NCBI RefSeq assembly: GCF_900129235.1
Contig: NZ_FQUV01000013.1
Coordinates: 1-60,851, forward strand
Direction: 5' to 3'
Source of the DNA: Litoreibacter ascidiaceicola
GTDB lineage: Bacteria; Pseudomonadota; Alphaproteobacteria; Rhodobacterales; Rhodobacteraceae
DNA: 60,851 nucleotides
The notes under the pieces were generated by a model. That model made no database searches and was not told the DNA's origin. It saw only the letters and a program-made list of their open reading frames with translations. The translations under genes and the position numbers were made by a program. Each line of letters begins with the position of its first letter. The first letter of the stretch is position 1. Positions 33,899 through 43,740 of the stretch are shown here, one piece after another.

Positions 33899-34091
33899 AC
33901 GTGCGGCTCGCCTTTCCCGTTGTCAAACAGGGACTTGACGCTAATCCGTCCCGTCAAGGTTACCCGTTGGCCGCTGTTTCAGTAGCGCCAATCGTCCGGA
34001 TTTTCTTGCAGGTCGTCCTAAATCACGGCCTCGTGTTTCAAATCGCACCAACGTGTGTAGCCTGTGATCGGCGTGTACTTGATCATAGGGC
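33899..34091. other. Divergent intergenic region before the AraC-family gene
   Basis: No gene seen. It should hold the promoters of the secreted-protein gene (- strand) and of the AraC-type regulator (+ strand). Confidence 0.3.
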
Positions 34092-35003
34092 ATGACCAAA
34101 ATGACATTAGAATTCTGTGAGATGATACGTGTGCGCAGCACGGCCTATGTCGGAAAAAATGTCACGGCCCCCTGGAGCGTTTTCATTGAAGAAGCTCCAG
34201 CCTTGGCGCGGTTCCACCTTGTCCTAGCCGGAAGCACTTGGGTCAGCCTTGATGGCACCTCAGATGGGGTATTCCTGAAAGCCGGGGAAATGGTGATAGT
34301 CCCTCATGGAAAAGCGCATTTCTACTTTGATGAGCCAGGGCGAGGCATCACGATGGTGGGCCGGATCCCCTCGGAGAAGGCCCCCTACTTCCACCAACTC
34401 GACGAAAACAGCTCCTCCACAAATCTATTTTGCGGCTACTTCAACTTTTCCGATAGCACGGACCCGGCACTTCGCTCCAATCTCCCTGAAATGCTGGTTG
34501 TGCGCGCGGGCGAAGGTGCGCGGGCTCACAAAATCAACCTTTATGTCCAACTGATCAGCGCCGAAGTCGCGAAGAAGTCAAAACCATCACAGTCTATTCT
34601 CAACCGCCTCACAGAGATATTGTGCATTTATGCGATCCAAGATTGGCTGGAACAAGCGCCTTTGAACGGCGAGCCACCGGACGCCTTGATCAATCCCCGC
34701 ATCAGACTAGTGATTGACGCCATTCACTCAAACCCAAGCAAACAATGGACGGTCAGTAGTCTGGCGCGCATTTCCGGCCAATCGCGCACGACGTTCGCAG
34801 CTGAATTCAAATCTGTCACCGGACAATCCCCGATCAGCTATGTTCGGAAGTGGCGTATCCAAGTTGCGTGCAAGATATTAGAGGAGACGAGCGTCTCGAT
34901 CGACGAAGTCGCCTATAAAACCGGATATGCAGACACGAATGCTTTCAGCCGCGCATTCCGACAGCAAACTGGACGGCCTCCAGGCGCGTATAGACGGCAA
35001 TAG
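34092..35003 (+). CDS. AraC family transcriptional regulator with cupin-type N-terminus
   Basis: A 303-residue regulator. The N-terminal 190 residues form a Cupin_6-like ligand domain (FLKAGEMVIVPHGKAHFYFD near 56-75). The two AraC helix-turn-helix units cover about 200-300: WTVSSLARISGQSRTTFAAEFKS is the first and SIDEVAYKTGYADTNAFSRAF the second. The ligand is unknown. It stops 6 bp before the end of betA, which is transcribed towards it. There is no adjacent gene that it obviously controls. The Met at codon 4 is an alternative start. Confidence 0.88.
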   Translation: MTKMTLEFCEMIRVRSTAYVGKNVTAPWSVFIEEAPALARFHLVLAGSTWVSLDGTSDGVFLKAGEMVIVPHGKAHFYFDEPGRGITMVGRIPSEKAPYFHQLDENSSSTNLFCGYFNFSDSTDPALRSNLPEMLVVRAGEGARAHKINLYVQLISAEVAKKSKPSQSILNRLTEILCIYAIQDWLEQAPLNGEPPDALINPRIRLVIDAIHSNPSKQWTVSSLARISGQSRTTFAAEFKSVTGQSPISYVRKWRIQVACKILEETSVSIDEVAYKTGYADTNAFSRAFRQQTGRPPGAYRRQ

Positions 35004-35009
35004 AGCCGA

Positions 35010-36668
35010 TCATCTTTGCTGCGTGCGCCAGTTCGGGTGAATCCACGGCTCGGAATTGTCTGCTGGAAGTGGATCACGGCTAAGGATGTGATCAGCGGCC
35101 TTCTCTCCCACCATGATCGACGGCGCGTTCAGATTGCCATTGGTGATCCGTGGGAAGATCGAGCTGTCTGCGAGGCGCAAACCGTCGACACCAATTACCC
35201 GACAGTCCGGATCGACCACCGCCATCGCGTCGTTACTGCGGCCCATGCGGGCGGTGCCGCAAGGGTGATACGCGCTTTCGGCATGCTCCGCGATGAAGGC
35301 GTCGATTTGCGCGTCTGACCGGACATCCTCACCGGGCTGGATTTCATGACGGGTGAACTCGGCGAATGCGTCTTGCCCGAAAATTTCGCGCGTCAGGCGG
35401 ATGCAGGTGCGGAAATCCTCCCAGTCATCGGGATGGGACATGTAGTTGAATTCGATTTTCGGCGCGTCCGCCGGATCGGCAGAGCGCAGCGTCACTTGCC
35501 CGCGCGATTTGGACCGCATGGGGCCGACATGGGCCTGATAGCCATGACCCTCCGCCGCCGCCTGCCCGTCATAGCGCACGGCAATGGGCAGGAAGTGGAA
35601 CTGGATGTCGGGATAGCGCACGCCCGCCTTGGAGCGAATAAAGCCGCCAGATTCGAACTGGTTGGAGGCCCCGAGGCCCAGCTTTGCCAACAGCCATTGT
35701 GTACCGACCCAGCCTTTGCCGGGAATGTTCCAGTAGCGATACAAGCTGACCGGCTTGGAGGCCGCCATTTGCAGGTAGATTTCCAGATGGTCTTGCAAGT
35801 TTTGCCCAACGCCCGGACGATCCGCGACGACTTCGATCCCGTGGTCACGCAAGTGTTGCGCGGGGCCGATACCGGACAACATGAGCAGTTTCGGGCTGTT
35901 GATGGATGACGCGGCAAGGATGACTTCTTTGCCTGCTGATATGATTTCCGTTTTGCCACCACGAAGGACCTCGACGCCCGTCGCGCGGCCGTCCTTGATG
36001 ATCACTTTCTGGGCCAAGGCCTGAACAAGTGTGCAATTCTCACGCTTCAGGGCGGGTCGCAAATAGGCGTTCGCCGCCGACCAGCGCCGCCCGTTCTTGA
36101 TCGTGGCATCGAACGGTCCGACGCCCTCTTGCTGCTTGCCGTTGTAGTCAGGCGTGACTTGGTATCCGGCCTGCTGCCCTGCCTCGATGAAAGCCTTGGT
36201 CAACGGGTTCTTGCCCGGACCGCGTGTCACATTCAACGGGCCTTCCCTGCCGCGCCAGTCGCGATCACCGCCGCGCCCGCCATCCGACCAGCTTTCCATA
36301 CGTTTGTAGTAGGGCAGCACATGAGCGTAGGACCAACCGTCCGCCCCCTGCTCTGCCCAATGGTCGAAATCGCCCGCGTGACCGCGCACGTAAACCATTC
36401 CGTTGATTGAAGACGACCCGCCAACGACCTTGCCGCGTGGTGTTACCAGTTCGCGGTTATTCAGGTGCGGCTCGGGTTCGGAATGGTAGCCCCAATCATA
36501 GCGCGACATGTTCATCGGGTAGCTGAGCGCGCCTGGCATCTGAATGAACGGCCCCCAATCGGTGCCGCCATGCTCGATCACCAGCACGGACTTCCCTGCT
36601 TCCGCCAAACGGTAAGCCATGGCACAGCCCGCAGAGCCGGCGCCGACGATGACGTATTCGGCTTGCAT
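35010..36668 (-). CDS. betA: Choline dehydrogenase
   Basis: A 552-residue GMC flavoprotein that oxidises choline to betaine aldehyde, and further to glycine betaine. FAD loop [14 protein letters not shown] is near residues 7-20, and the two GMC signatures are [14 protein letters not shown] near 82-95 and [16 protein letters not shown] near 253-268. The active-site His lies in [10 protein letters not shown] near 466-475. The stop of betB overlaps its start by one base. It is the last gene of the bet operon; no choline transporter gene is linked. Confidence 0.95.
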   Translation of the reverse strand: MQAEYVIVGAGSAGCAMAYRLAEAGKSVLVIEHGGTDWGPFIQMPGALSYPMNMSRYDWGYHSEPEPHLNNRELVTPRGKVVGGSSSINGMVYVRGHAGDFDHWAEQGADGWSYAHVLPYYKRMESWSDGGRGGDRDWRGREGPLNVTRGPGKNPLTKAFIEAGQQAGYQVTPDYNGKQQEGVGPFDATIKNGRRWSAANAYLRPALKRENCTLVQALAQKVIIKDGRATGVEVLRGGKTEIISAGKEVILAASSINSPKLLMLSGIGPAQHLRDHGIEVVADRPGVGQNLQDHLEIYLQMAASKPVSLYRYWNIPGKGWVGTQWLLAKLGLGASNQFESGGFIRSKAGVRYPDIQFHFLPIAVRYDGQAAAEGHGYQAHVGPMRSKSRGQVTLRSADPADAPKIEFNYMSHPDDWEDFRTCIRLTREIFGQDAFAEFTRHEIQPGEDVRSDAQIDAFIAEHAESAYHPCGTARMGRSNDAMAVVDPDCRVIGVDGLRLADSSIFPRITNGNLNAPSIMVGEKAADHILSRDPLPADNSEPWIHPNWRTQQR

Positions 36669-38122
36669 TAGAACTGCGCCTCGACCGGAGTCATGGCGAC
36701 GTAGACGGTTTTGACTTCCGTATAGTGATTGATTGCCTCTTTGGAGTTTTCCCGTCCAACGCCCGATGCCTTGGAGCCCCCGAACGGGGCCTCCACGGGT
36801 GCAAGATTGTAAGTATTGATGTAGCAGGTGCCCGCCTCGAACCCCGCAACCACGCGGTGTGCGCGGGTCAGGTCGTTAGTGAAAACGCCGGCTGCGAGAC
36901 CGAACTCGGTGTCATTGGCACGCGCCATCACCTCCTCTTCGGTGTCAAAATCAAACACCGCCATAACGGGGCCGAAGATTTCTTCGCGCGCGATGGTCAT
37001 ATCGTCGGTGACATCTGCAAATACGGTTGGTTCGATGAAGAAGCCGTCACGTTCAGCCATCTTGCCACCCGCGACCAGAGTTGCGCCTTCATCTGTGCCT
37101 TTGTTGATGTATCCCAACACGATATTCATCTGGTCGGCGGACACCATGGGGCCGAAATTCGTGGCCTCGTCCAGCGGGTCCCCCATCACCGCCCCTTGCA
37201 GCCGTTCTTTGAGACGTTTCAGGAAAGCCGCCTTGATGTCCTTTTGAACGAACACGCGCGTGCCGTTGGAGCAGACCTGCCCTGACGAATAGAAGTTGCC
37301 GAGGATCGCGCCGGATACCGCGTTGTCGATGTCAGCATCCTCGAACACGATCAGGGGAGACTTGCCGCCCAATTCCATCGTGACATGCTTCATCCGTTCT
37401 GCGGCTGCGGCGTAGACTTTGCGGCCTGTCGGGACCGAGCCCGTCAGCGACACCTTGGCGACCCGCGGGTCAGTGACCAGCGACGCCCCGACGGCTCCGC
37501 GACCTTGGACGACGTTATAGACGCCAGCTGGCAAGCCCGCTTCGTGCAGGATTTCGGCGACTTTCAAGGCGCATAGCGGGGTCGTCTCGGACGGTTTAAA
37601 CACCATGGAGTTGCCGCAGGCCAGCGCAGGCGCACCCTTCCAACACGCGATTTGCGTGGGGTAGTTCCATGCTCCGATGCCCACGCACACGCCCAAGGGT
37701 TCGCGGATGGTGTAGACCCAGTCTTGACCCAATTGGATATGCTCCCCCGTCAAGGTTGCGGCCAGACCGCCGAAATATTCCAGCGCATCCGCACCGGAGG
37801 TTGCATCAGCGACCAGCGTTTCTTGCAGAGGTTTGCCCGTATCGAGGGTTTCCAGAATAGACAGCTCGCAGTTGCGGTCGCGGATGATGTCGGCGGCGCG
37901 GCGCAGGATGCGGCCCCGTTCGGTACCGGTCATTGCGGCCCAGATTTTCTGACCTGCATGCGCGGCACTCAGCGCTTGGTCGATGATCGCGGGCGTCGCC
38001 TCGTGCAGGGTTGCGATTACCTTCCCCGTTGCGGGATAGATGCATTCGATTGGCGCACCTTCGGCGTCTTCGACATAAGCGCCGTTGATGAAGTGGCTGG
38101 AAGTGGGTTGTGCGTTTTGCAT
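36668..38122 (-). CDS. betB: Betaine aldehyde dehydrogenase
   Basis: A 484-residue NAD(P)-dependent aldehyde dehydrogenase that makes glycine betaine. Family motifs: [12 protein letters not shown] with the general-base Glu near residue 250, [12 protein letters not shown] with the nucleophile Cys near 285, and [11 protein letters not shown] near 380-390. ATG 38122 is used: GGAGCC stands 7 bases upstream and [17 protein letters not shown] is the expected N-terminus; the longer frame extends into betC. It sits between betC and betA as in other alphaproteobacterial choline-sulfate operons. Confidence 0.96.
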   Translation of the reverse strand: MQNAQPTSSHFINGAYVEDAEGAPIECIYPATGKVIATLHEATPAIIDQALSAAHAGQKIWAAMTGTERGRILRRAADIIRDRNCELSILETLDTGKPLQETLVADATSGADALEYFGGLAATLTGEHIQLGQDWVYTIREPLGVCVGIGAWNYPTQIACWKGAPALACGNSMVFKPSETTPLCALKVAEILHEAGLPAGVYNVVQGRGAVGASLVTDPRVAKVSLTGSVPTGRKVYAAAAERMKHVTMELGGKSPLIVFEDADIDNAVSGAILGNFYSSGQVCSNGTRVFVQKDIKAAFLKRLKERLQGAVMGDPLDEATNFGPMVSADQMNIVLGYINKGTDEGATLVAGGKMAERDGFFIEPTVFADVTDDMTIAREEIFGPVMAVFDFDTEEEVMARANDTEFGLAAGVFTNDLTRAHRVVAGFEAGTCYINTYNLAPVEAPFGGSKASGVGRENSKEAINHYTEVKTVYVAMTPVEAQF

Positions 38123-38159
38123 GGGGTCAGGCTCCTGCAGAGTTATCTTTAAAACGGGT

Positions 38160-39668
38160 TTATTCGCCCCGAGGAAAGCGCTGGCTTTCCTCGAGAATGT
38201 TGAGGTCCATGTGGTTGCGCATGTACCGCTCGGACGCTTTTTGCAGGGGTTGGTAGTCCCAAGGATAGTAGCCGCCTTTGCGCAACGCTTCGTAGACCAC
38301 CCAGCGGCCCGCTTGGCTGTGGCGCACGGCGGCGTCATAGGCATCCAGATCCCAGCGGGCCTCGGCCTTGGCTTGCAGGGACGCGAGCGTGCCAGCATGT
38401 GCGGGGTCGGCGGCAAGGTCCGTCAACTCGTGCGGGTCCGCCTCAAGGTCGAATAACTGGTCGGGGTCCAGAGCGCAGCGGTTGTATTTCCATTTGCCGT
38501 ATCTCAACGACACTAGCGGCGCGTAGCTGGCCTCGGCGGCATATTCCATCGCGACGGGTTCGTCGCGGCGCTCTCCTTTGCCCAAAGGGGCTATGGATTG
38601 GCCGTCGGTCCAAGGCATGACCTCGGACATATCCACGCCCGCGAGGTCACAAAGGGTTGGGCAGAAGTCGATATTCGAGACGGGCGCTGTCACCAGGCCC
38701 GCCTTCATTTCCGGCGAGGACACCATGAACGGCACGCGCGACGAGCCTTCATAGAAGCTCATCTTGAACCACAACCCACGCTCTCCCAGCATATCGCCAT
38801 GGTCCGAGACGAACAGGATTGTCGCCTCCTGACGTGTGGCTTCCAGCGCCTCCATCACCTCGCCGATTTTGTCGTCGAGATAGGAGATGTTGGCAAAATG
38901 CGCACGGCGGGCGCGACGAATGTGGTCTTCTGTGATGTTGAAGTTATCGCGATCATTGGCGTCGAGGATGCGCTTGGAATGGGCGTCCTGTTCCTCGTAG
39001 GGGATCGGACCGACGTCGGGCATCAGATGCTCGCAATCTTCGTAGAGGTCCCAGTATTTCTTGCGGGCCACGTAAGGGTCATGCGGGTGGGTGAAGCTGG
39101 CCATCAGGCACCAAGGGCGCGCATCCTTACCGCGCGCCAGATCGTAAATTTTGCGCGTCGCATGGTAGGCAACCTCGTCATCGTATTCCATCTGGTTGGA
39201 AATTTCCGCAACACCAGCCCCTGTGACCGAGCCCATGTTGTGATACCACCACTCTATCCGCTCACCCGGTTTGCGGTAGTCCGGCGTCCAGCCGAAATCA
39301 GCGGGATAGATGTCGGTGGTCAGGCGTTCTTCGAACCCGTGCAACTGGTCGGGGCCAACAAAGTGCATCTTGCCCGACAGGCAGGTTTGATAGCCTGCAC
39401 GGCGCAGGTGGTGCGCGAATGTTGGAATGGCCGAGGAGAACTCCGCCGCGTTGTCATAGACCCCTGTGCGTGATGGCAATTGGCCAGACATAAAGCTTGC
39501 CCGCCCCGGCGCGCACAAAGGCGATGCTGTATAGGCGTTTTTGAAACGGGTGGACTTGGCGGCCAGCTTCTTGAGGTTTGGCGCATGCAGCCAATCGGCA
39601 GGGCCGTCGGGAAAGAATGTACCGTTAAGTTGATCAACCATGAGGATCAGGAAATTGGGCTGGTTCAT
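38160..39668 (-). CDS. betC: Choline-sulfatase
   Basis: A 502-residue type I sulfatase that splits choline-O-sulfate into choline and sulfate. The formylglycine signature C-x-P-x-R appears as CAPGR (near residues 53-57), so the active-site cysteine is present; the metal-binding DQLN is near 12-15 and [13 protein letters not shown] near 279-291. The C-terminal choline-sulfatase extension is also present. Its start overlaps the betI stop by 4 bp. A formylglycine-generating enzyme is not in the window. Confidence 0.94.
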   Translation of the reverse strand: MNQPNFLILMVDQLNGTFFPDGPADWLHAPNLKKLAAKSTRFKNAYTASPLCAPGRASFMSGQLPSRTGVYDNAAEFSSAIPTFAHHLRRAGYQTCLSGKMHFVGPDQLHGFEERLTTDIYPADFGWTPDYRKPGERIEWWYHNMGSVTGAGVAEISNQMEYDDEVAYHATRKIYDLARGKDARPWCLMASFTHPHDPYVARKKYWDLYEDCEHLMPDVGPIPYEEQDAHSKRILDANDRDNFNITEDHIRRARRAHFANISYLDDKIGEVMEALEATRQEATILFVSDHGDMLGERGLWFKMSFYEGSSRVPFMVSSPEMKAGLVTAPVSNIDFCPTLCDLAGVDMSEVMPWTDGQSIAPLGKGERRDEPVAMEYAAEASYAPLVSLRYGKWKYNRCALDPDQLFDLEADPHELTDLAADPAHAGTLASLQAKAEARWDLDAYDAAVRHSQAGRWVVYEALRKGGYYPWDYQPLQKASERYMRNHMDLNILEESQRFPRGE

Positions 39669-40237
39669 TGATCGTCCTCAAGATGGGGGGCGGTGAACGC
39701 AAGGATCGTGGCGGCGGGATCGCGGGAGATCGGCGCGCCAAGGGCCGCGCGAATATAGAGCCCGTCGATCAGCGCCGCGATGGCGTCAGCAAGCTCTTCC
39801 GGTTTGCGGGAAATCGGGCGCAGGGCATGGATCAGGTTGGAGCGCAGACGGCGCTGGTACACCCGCAAAAGGCGCATCGCATCTGGGCTGCTATGGGCTT
39901 TGACGTAGAAGTTCAGCCAAGCACTGATGACTTCGGGGTCGAAACAGGACCGCGCGAAGCTCGCCTCGACCAGCGCCTTGAGCCGATCGCGCGGCGTATT
40001 GGCCAAACTCAGACGGCTATGCACTTCAACAGCAAAGCCCGCAAGGATATGGCGCATGGCGGCAAGAAATATCTGGTCCTTGTTGCCGAAGTAATGATGC
40101 GCCAAAGCCGACGACATTCCCGCCCGCTTCGAGATTGCGCTGACAGTTACGTCAAGCGATCCTGCCGCCCCGATTTCGGCAATCGCGGCGGTGACAAGAG
40201 CCTCGCGACGTATAGGTTCCATTCCAAGCTTGGGCAT
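39665..40237 (-). CDS. betI: Choline-responsive TetR-family repressor BetI
   Basis: A 190-residue TetR-family repressor. The N-terminus MPKLGMEPIRREALV is characteristic of BetI, and the helix-turn-helix (VSAISKRAGMSSALAHHYFGNKDQIF) covers about residues 30-56. It represses the bet genes until choline binds. First gene of the betI-betC-betB-betA operon, with a perfect dyad (40261-40274) 24 bp upstream of its start, so it is very likely autoregulated. Confidence 0.94.
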   Translation of the reverse strand: MPKLGMEPIRREALVTAAIAEIGAAGSLDVTVSAISKRAGMSSALAHHYFGNKDQIFLAAMRHILAGFAVEVHSRLSLANTPRDRLKALVEASFARSCFDPEVISAWLNFYVKAHSSPDAMRLLRVYQRRLRSNLIHALRPISRKPEELADAIAALIDGLYIRAALGAPISRDPAATILAFTAPHLEDDQ

Positions 40238-40260
40238 ACATCCACGCTTGCTGGTTTTTT

Positions 40261-40274
40261 ATTGACTCGTCAAT
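40261..40274. promoter_or_regulatory. BetI operator
   Basis: ATTGAC-TC-GTCAAT, a perfect dyad that agrees with the known BetI-type recognition sequence, lies in an AT-rich stretch 24 bp before betI. A further CAATAA repeat follows at 40274-40280 and extends the partial symmetry. Confidence 0.75.
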
Positions 40275-40298
40275 CAATAAAAACTTCGCAGATCAGGA

Positions 40299-41198
40299 CT
40301 AGACCTTCGTCGCCGGAACAGGCGGCGTGGTTGCACGCTTCAGCATGGCCTCTCGCCAAGTTATGAAACTGACCGCGGCAAGGATGATAAGCCCGCCAAA
40401 GATTACCCAGCCGTCAATTGCCTCATCGAACACCAGCGCCCCGAGCAAAACCGCCCAGAACAGCTGTAAGAATGTCACCGGTTGCGTCACCGTTACCGGA
40501 GCGGCCTGAAACGCCAATGTCATCGAGTAATGTCCGGCAGTGGCAAAGCAGGCCAGCAGGAACATCCAGCCCAACTGCTCCAATGTAGGGGTTACCCAGA
40601 CCATCGCGGCCAACGGGGCCAAGCCGATGGTTACAGTGATCGAAAGCATACCGACGACGACGGCAGGGCTGACCTCGTCGGCCATAACCTTGGCCGTCAG
40701 GTAGGAGCCCGCAAACATCACCGCGGTGATGAGCATTGCGAAGTGGCCGGGAGACAGCTCCCGAAACCCCGGACGCAGGATGACCATGGCGCCCACGAGC
40801 GCTGCGACGACCGCGAGTATCCGGCGCAAGGCCAGCTTTTCACCCAAGAAAAACGCAGCACCAATGGTGACATAGACCGGTGCCAAGTAGTTCATCGCGG
40901 TCACCTCGGCGATGGAGATTTGTGTCATGGCGTAAAACCACAATGTCACGCCAAGCGTGTGCACCACCCCGCGAAAGCCGAACAGTTTCAATGCACGCGG
41001 GGTCAGTTTCGCTCTGCGGATCGGGCCAATCATCGGGATCAGGAAGACCAGCCCTAGAAGGTATCGCAGGAATGCGGCCTCGGCCGCAGGAAGCTCGGAG
41101 CCCACGTATTTCACGATCGCCGTCACCGCCACGAACATCACGCCCGTGACCAGCATCCAGATAACGCCCGCAACGGGCCTGTTTTGAGTTTGTGCCAT
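40299..41198 (-). CDS. DMT superfamily (EamA) transporter
   Basis: A 299-residue, ten-span membrane protein made of two EamA repeats. Typical features: AAFLRYLLGLVFLIP in the first repeat, FYAMTQISIAEVTAMNYLAPV near residues 88-108, and PVTFLQLFWAVLLGALVFDE in the second. The substrate is unknown; many members export amino acids or metabolites. ATG 41198 (MAQTQNR) is chosen because the longer frame adds a 37-residue soluble extension without membrane character. It lies 38 bp downstream of argO on the same strand. Confidence 0.85.
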   Translation of the reverse strand: MAQTQNRPVAGVIWMLVTGVMFVAVTAIVKYVGSELPAAEAAFLRYLLGLVFLIPMIGPIRRAKLTPRALKLFGFRGVVHTLGVTLWFYAMTQISIAEVTAMNYLAPVYVTIGAAFFLGEKLALRRILAVVAALVGAMVILRPGFRELSPGHFAMLITAVMFAGSYLTAKVMADEVSPAVVVGMLSITVTIGLAPLAAMVWVTPTLEQLGWMFLLACFATAGHYSMTLAFQAAPVTVTQPVTFLQLFWAVLLGALVFDEAIDGWVIFGGLIILAAVSFITWREAMLKRATTPPVPATKV

Positions 41199-41236
41199 TG
41201 CGCCACCTGAAACCCGTGCGCAGGTGAGCGCAAGCC

Positions 41237-41845
41237 CTATCCGTTGAAGATCAGGCTGATCGCAATCGCCCACATGGTGGCCCCAACCAGCCCGTCGAGA
41301 ACCCGCCACGCCTTGGGACGGGCGAAGAGCGGTGCAAGCAGGCGTGCCCCGAAGCCCAGCAAAATAAAGAACACGAAGGACCCGACTATTGCCCCTGCCC
41401 CGAACACCGTGCGCTGCTCGCCGTATTGCGCAGCAATGGAGCCGAGCAGGATCACCGTATCAAGATAAACATGCGGGTTGAGCCATGTCAGCGCCAACAA
41501 GGTTGCGGCCACCTTGCGCCAGTCGCTGCGGGCGCGGCCCTCTACGTTGAGGGCCTCTGTGCTGGTGAGAGCGGACCGGAACGCCATCGCGCCGTAGGCC
41601 AGCAAAAACAGGGCCCCGCCATATCGCATGATCGGGCCAAGCCACGGCATTTGCGCATTCAGGACGCCGAAGCTGGTCACCCCGATGGCAATGAGCAGCG
41701 CGTCCGACGTTGCACAGATGAAGACACACAAGGCGACATGTTCGCGCCGCAAGCCTTGGCGCAGCACAAACGCGTTTTGTGCACCTATTGCCATGATCAG
41801 CGAAAAGCTAAGGAGGAAACCGGAGAAAAAGATGCTCATATTCAA
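41237..41845 (-). CDS. argO: LysE/ArgO family arginine exporter
   Basis: A 202-residue inner-membrane exporter of the LysE/ArgO type. SLIMAIGAQNAFVLRQGLRREHV (about residues 15-37) and TWLNPHVYLDTVILLGSIA (about 118-136) are the two family-specific motifs. It expels excess arginine or lysine. It is divergent from an ArgP-like LysR gene 87 bp away, the classic argO-argP arrangement, which supports the assignment. Confidence 0.92.
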   Translation of the reverse strand: MNMSIFFSGFLLSFSLIMAIGAQNAFVLRQGLRREHVALCVFICATSDALLIAIGVTSFGVLNAQMPWLGPIMRYGGALFLLAYGAMAFRSALTSTEALNVEGRARSDWRKVAATLLALTWLNPHVYLDTVILLGSIAAQYGEQRTVFGAGAIVGSFVFFILLGFGARLLAPLFARPKAWRVLDGLVGATMWAIAISLIFNG

Positions 41846-41919
41846 GACCTTGCGAAGGGACTGTGCGCTCTGCCTAGCGGCAACCCGAAAAAGAAACTAG
41901 CTAATCTTCCTAAACAATG

Positions 41920-41934
41920 ATTAGAATTTCTAAT
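41920..41934. promoter_or_regulatory. Perfect dyad ATTAGAA-T-TTCTAAT at the argP start, candidate ArgP site
   Basis: A 7-1-7 palindrome with the T-N11-A form of LysR-type boxes; its last two bases are part of the argP start codon at 41933. A second, overlapping inverted repeat (CTAATC at 41901-41906 with GATTAG at 41919-41924) stands next to it. Suits autoregulation of argP and activation of argO. Confidence 0.55.
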
Positions 41935-42808
41935 GCACGACTATAATCAACTTGAAGCCTTATGTGCCGTCATCAGAACTGGCAGCTTTGACGCCGCCGC
42001 TGCGCAATTGGGTGTGACGCAATCTGCGGTTTCGCAACGCATTAAGCTGCTGGAGGAACGGGTCGGCACCGTTCTGGTAAAGCGCGGACAGCCGTGCACA
42101 GGGACAAATGCGGGCAGGCAGCTGGCGACCCACACCGATCAGGTGCGGCTTATGGAAAAAGCGCTGGAGTTCGGATTGCCGTCCTCCGAGTCGCGGACCC
42201 CGCTGCGCATCGCGGTTAACGCCGACAGCCTTGCAACATGGTTGCTGCCGGCCTTGGCGGAGCATGACGACTACCTTTTCGACTTGATCGTCGATGACCA
42301 AGATCACAGCGCGGACTGGTTGCGCGCGGGCGAGGTCGCGGCGGCAGTCACCGGCCATCCTGGCCCCGTGCAAGGTTGCGACAGCCATGCCCTTGGTGCG
42401 ATGCGCTATTTTGCGACGGCTTCGCCGGATTATATGGCCCGCCACATGCCCGACGGCCCGACCCCTGAGGCTTTGGAGCGCGCACCGGCGATGACCTTCA
42501 ATGACAAGGACCGACTTCAATCAGATTGGGCGAACATCATCGCCGGACGCACGGTAATCTTGCCAAAACACCGTCTTGCCTCGTCGCACGGGTTTGTCGT
42601 TGCCGCCTGTCTGGGCTTGGGCTGGGGGATGAACCCCGATAGTCTGAGCCGCTCTCAACTCGACGCTGGAACGCTGGTCGAGGTTGCACCGAACGCACCT
42701 ATGGACGTCCCGCTCTTCTGGCAGGTATCCCGATTGACGGCCGAGCCGTTGCGCCAGTTGAGCCGCTCTGTGATGCGGCACGCACGGCAAGCGCTGATCC
42801 AATCCTGA
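41933..42808 (+). CDS. argP: LysR family regulator ArgP
   Basis: A 291-residue LysR-type regulator. The N-terminal winged helix-turn-helix has YNQLEALCAVIRTGSFDAAAAQLGVTQSAVSQRIKLLEERVG within residues 4-45; the effector domain follows. In E. coli ArgP senses arginine and lysine and activates argO. The divergent placement next to argO makes the name firm. There is very little leader sequence between the palindrome and the ATG, so the transcript may be nearly leaderless. Confidence 0.92.
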   Translation: MHDYNQLEALCAVIRTGSFDAAAAQLGVTQSAVSQRIKLLEERVGTVLVKRGQPCTGTNAGRQLATHTDQVRLMEKALEFGLPSSESRTPLRIAVNADSLATWLLPALAEHDDYLFDLIVDDQDHSADWLRAGEVAAAVTGHPGPVQGCDSHALGAMRYFATASPDYMARHMPDGPTPEALERAPAMTFNDKDRLQSDWANIIAGRTVILPKHRLASSHGFVVAACLGLGWGMNPDSLSRSQLDAGTLVEVAPNAPMDVPLFWQVSRLTAEPLRQLSRSVMRHARQALIQS

Positions 42809-42814
42809 CCCACG

Positions 42815-42842
42815 AAAAAGGGCGCAACCATTGGCCACGCCC
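42815..42842 (-). terminator. Terminator of the yebC gene
   Basis: On the - strand GGGCG and CGCCC pair around TGGCCAATGGTTG, and a TTTTT run follows. It lies about 40 bp past the yebC stop and just past the convergent argP stop. The stem is short. Confidence 0.55.
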
Positions 42843-42882
42843 CAATCAATAATCGTGCCGCGCCGCAGGCGCGTCCGTTAGG

Positions 42883-43623
42883 TCAGAGCTGCGACATGAC
42901 CTCGTCACTGGCCTCGAAATTGGCAGTGACGTTCTGGATGTCGTCATCATCCTCCAACGCGTCGATCAGCTTCATCAGCTTGGTCATGCCTTCCAGATCC
43001 AGCTCGGTGGTGGTGGTCGGCTGCCAGATCAGCTTGGTCGAGTCACTCTCGCCCAACTCGGCCTCCAGCGCCGTGGATACCGTGTTCAGATCCGTGTCCG
43101 CACAGATAATCACGTGACCGTCTTCGGAAGAATCTACATCCTCGGCACCAGCCTCGATCGCGGCCATCATAACTGTATCTGCGTCACCCACGGAGGCCGG
43201 ATAGATCACCTGCCCCTTGCGGTCGAACATAAAGCCCACGGAGCCCGTCTCGCCCAGATTTCCACCGTTCTTAGTAAAGGTCGAGCGCACCGTCGACGCG
43301 GTGCGGTTTTTGTTATCTGTCATCGTCTCGACAATGACGGCCACGCCACCGGGGCCGTAGCCCTCGTAGCGGATTTCGTCATAGTTTTCAGCGTCGCCGC
43401 CTTGCGACTTCTTGATCGCGCGGTCGATCACGTCCTTGGGAACAGATTGCGACTTGGCCTCTTTTACCGCCAGACGCAGGCGCGGGTTCTTGTCGGGGTC
43501 GGGATCGCCCATCTTGGCTGCCACGGTAATTTCCTTGGCGAGTTTCGAGAACAGCTTCGAGCGCAACTTATCCTGACGCCCTTTGCGGTGCTGGATGTTT
43601 GCCCATTTTGAGTGGCCGGCCAT
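42883..43623 (-). CDS. YebC/PmpR family DNA-binding protein (probable translation/transcription factor)
   Basis: A 246-residue protein with the invariable [18 protein letters not shown] start and [14 protein letters not shown] near residues 86-99. YebC-family proteins have been described as transcriptional regulators and, more recently, as factors that help ribosomes at proline stretches. The length is typical. No operon partner (such as ruvC) is adjacent. The second-half domain keeps the usual acidic composition. Confidence 0.95.
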   Translation of the reverse strand: MAGHSKWANIQHRKGRQDKLRSKLFSKLAKEITVAAKMGDPDPDKNPRLRLAVKEAKSQSVPKDVIDRAIKKSQGGDAENYDEIRYEGYGPGGVAVIVETMTDNKNRTASTVRSTFTKNGGNLGETGSVGFMFDRKGQVIYPASVGDADTVMMAAIEAGAEDVDSSEDGHVIICADTDLNTVSTALEAELGESDSTKLIWQPTTTTELDLEGMTKLMKLIDALEDDDDIQNVTANFEASDEVMSQL

Positions 43624-43740
43624 GGGTCTCTCCCCTTACATGCGGTATCGGGCTGCTTTTATGCAAGCGGCTTGCAATCTGCAAGATGTCGCCGTCCATT
43701 CCCGCTTCCGGCCCGCGTGAAAGGCCGATAACATGGTCCT

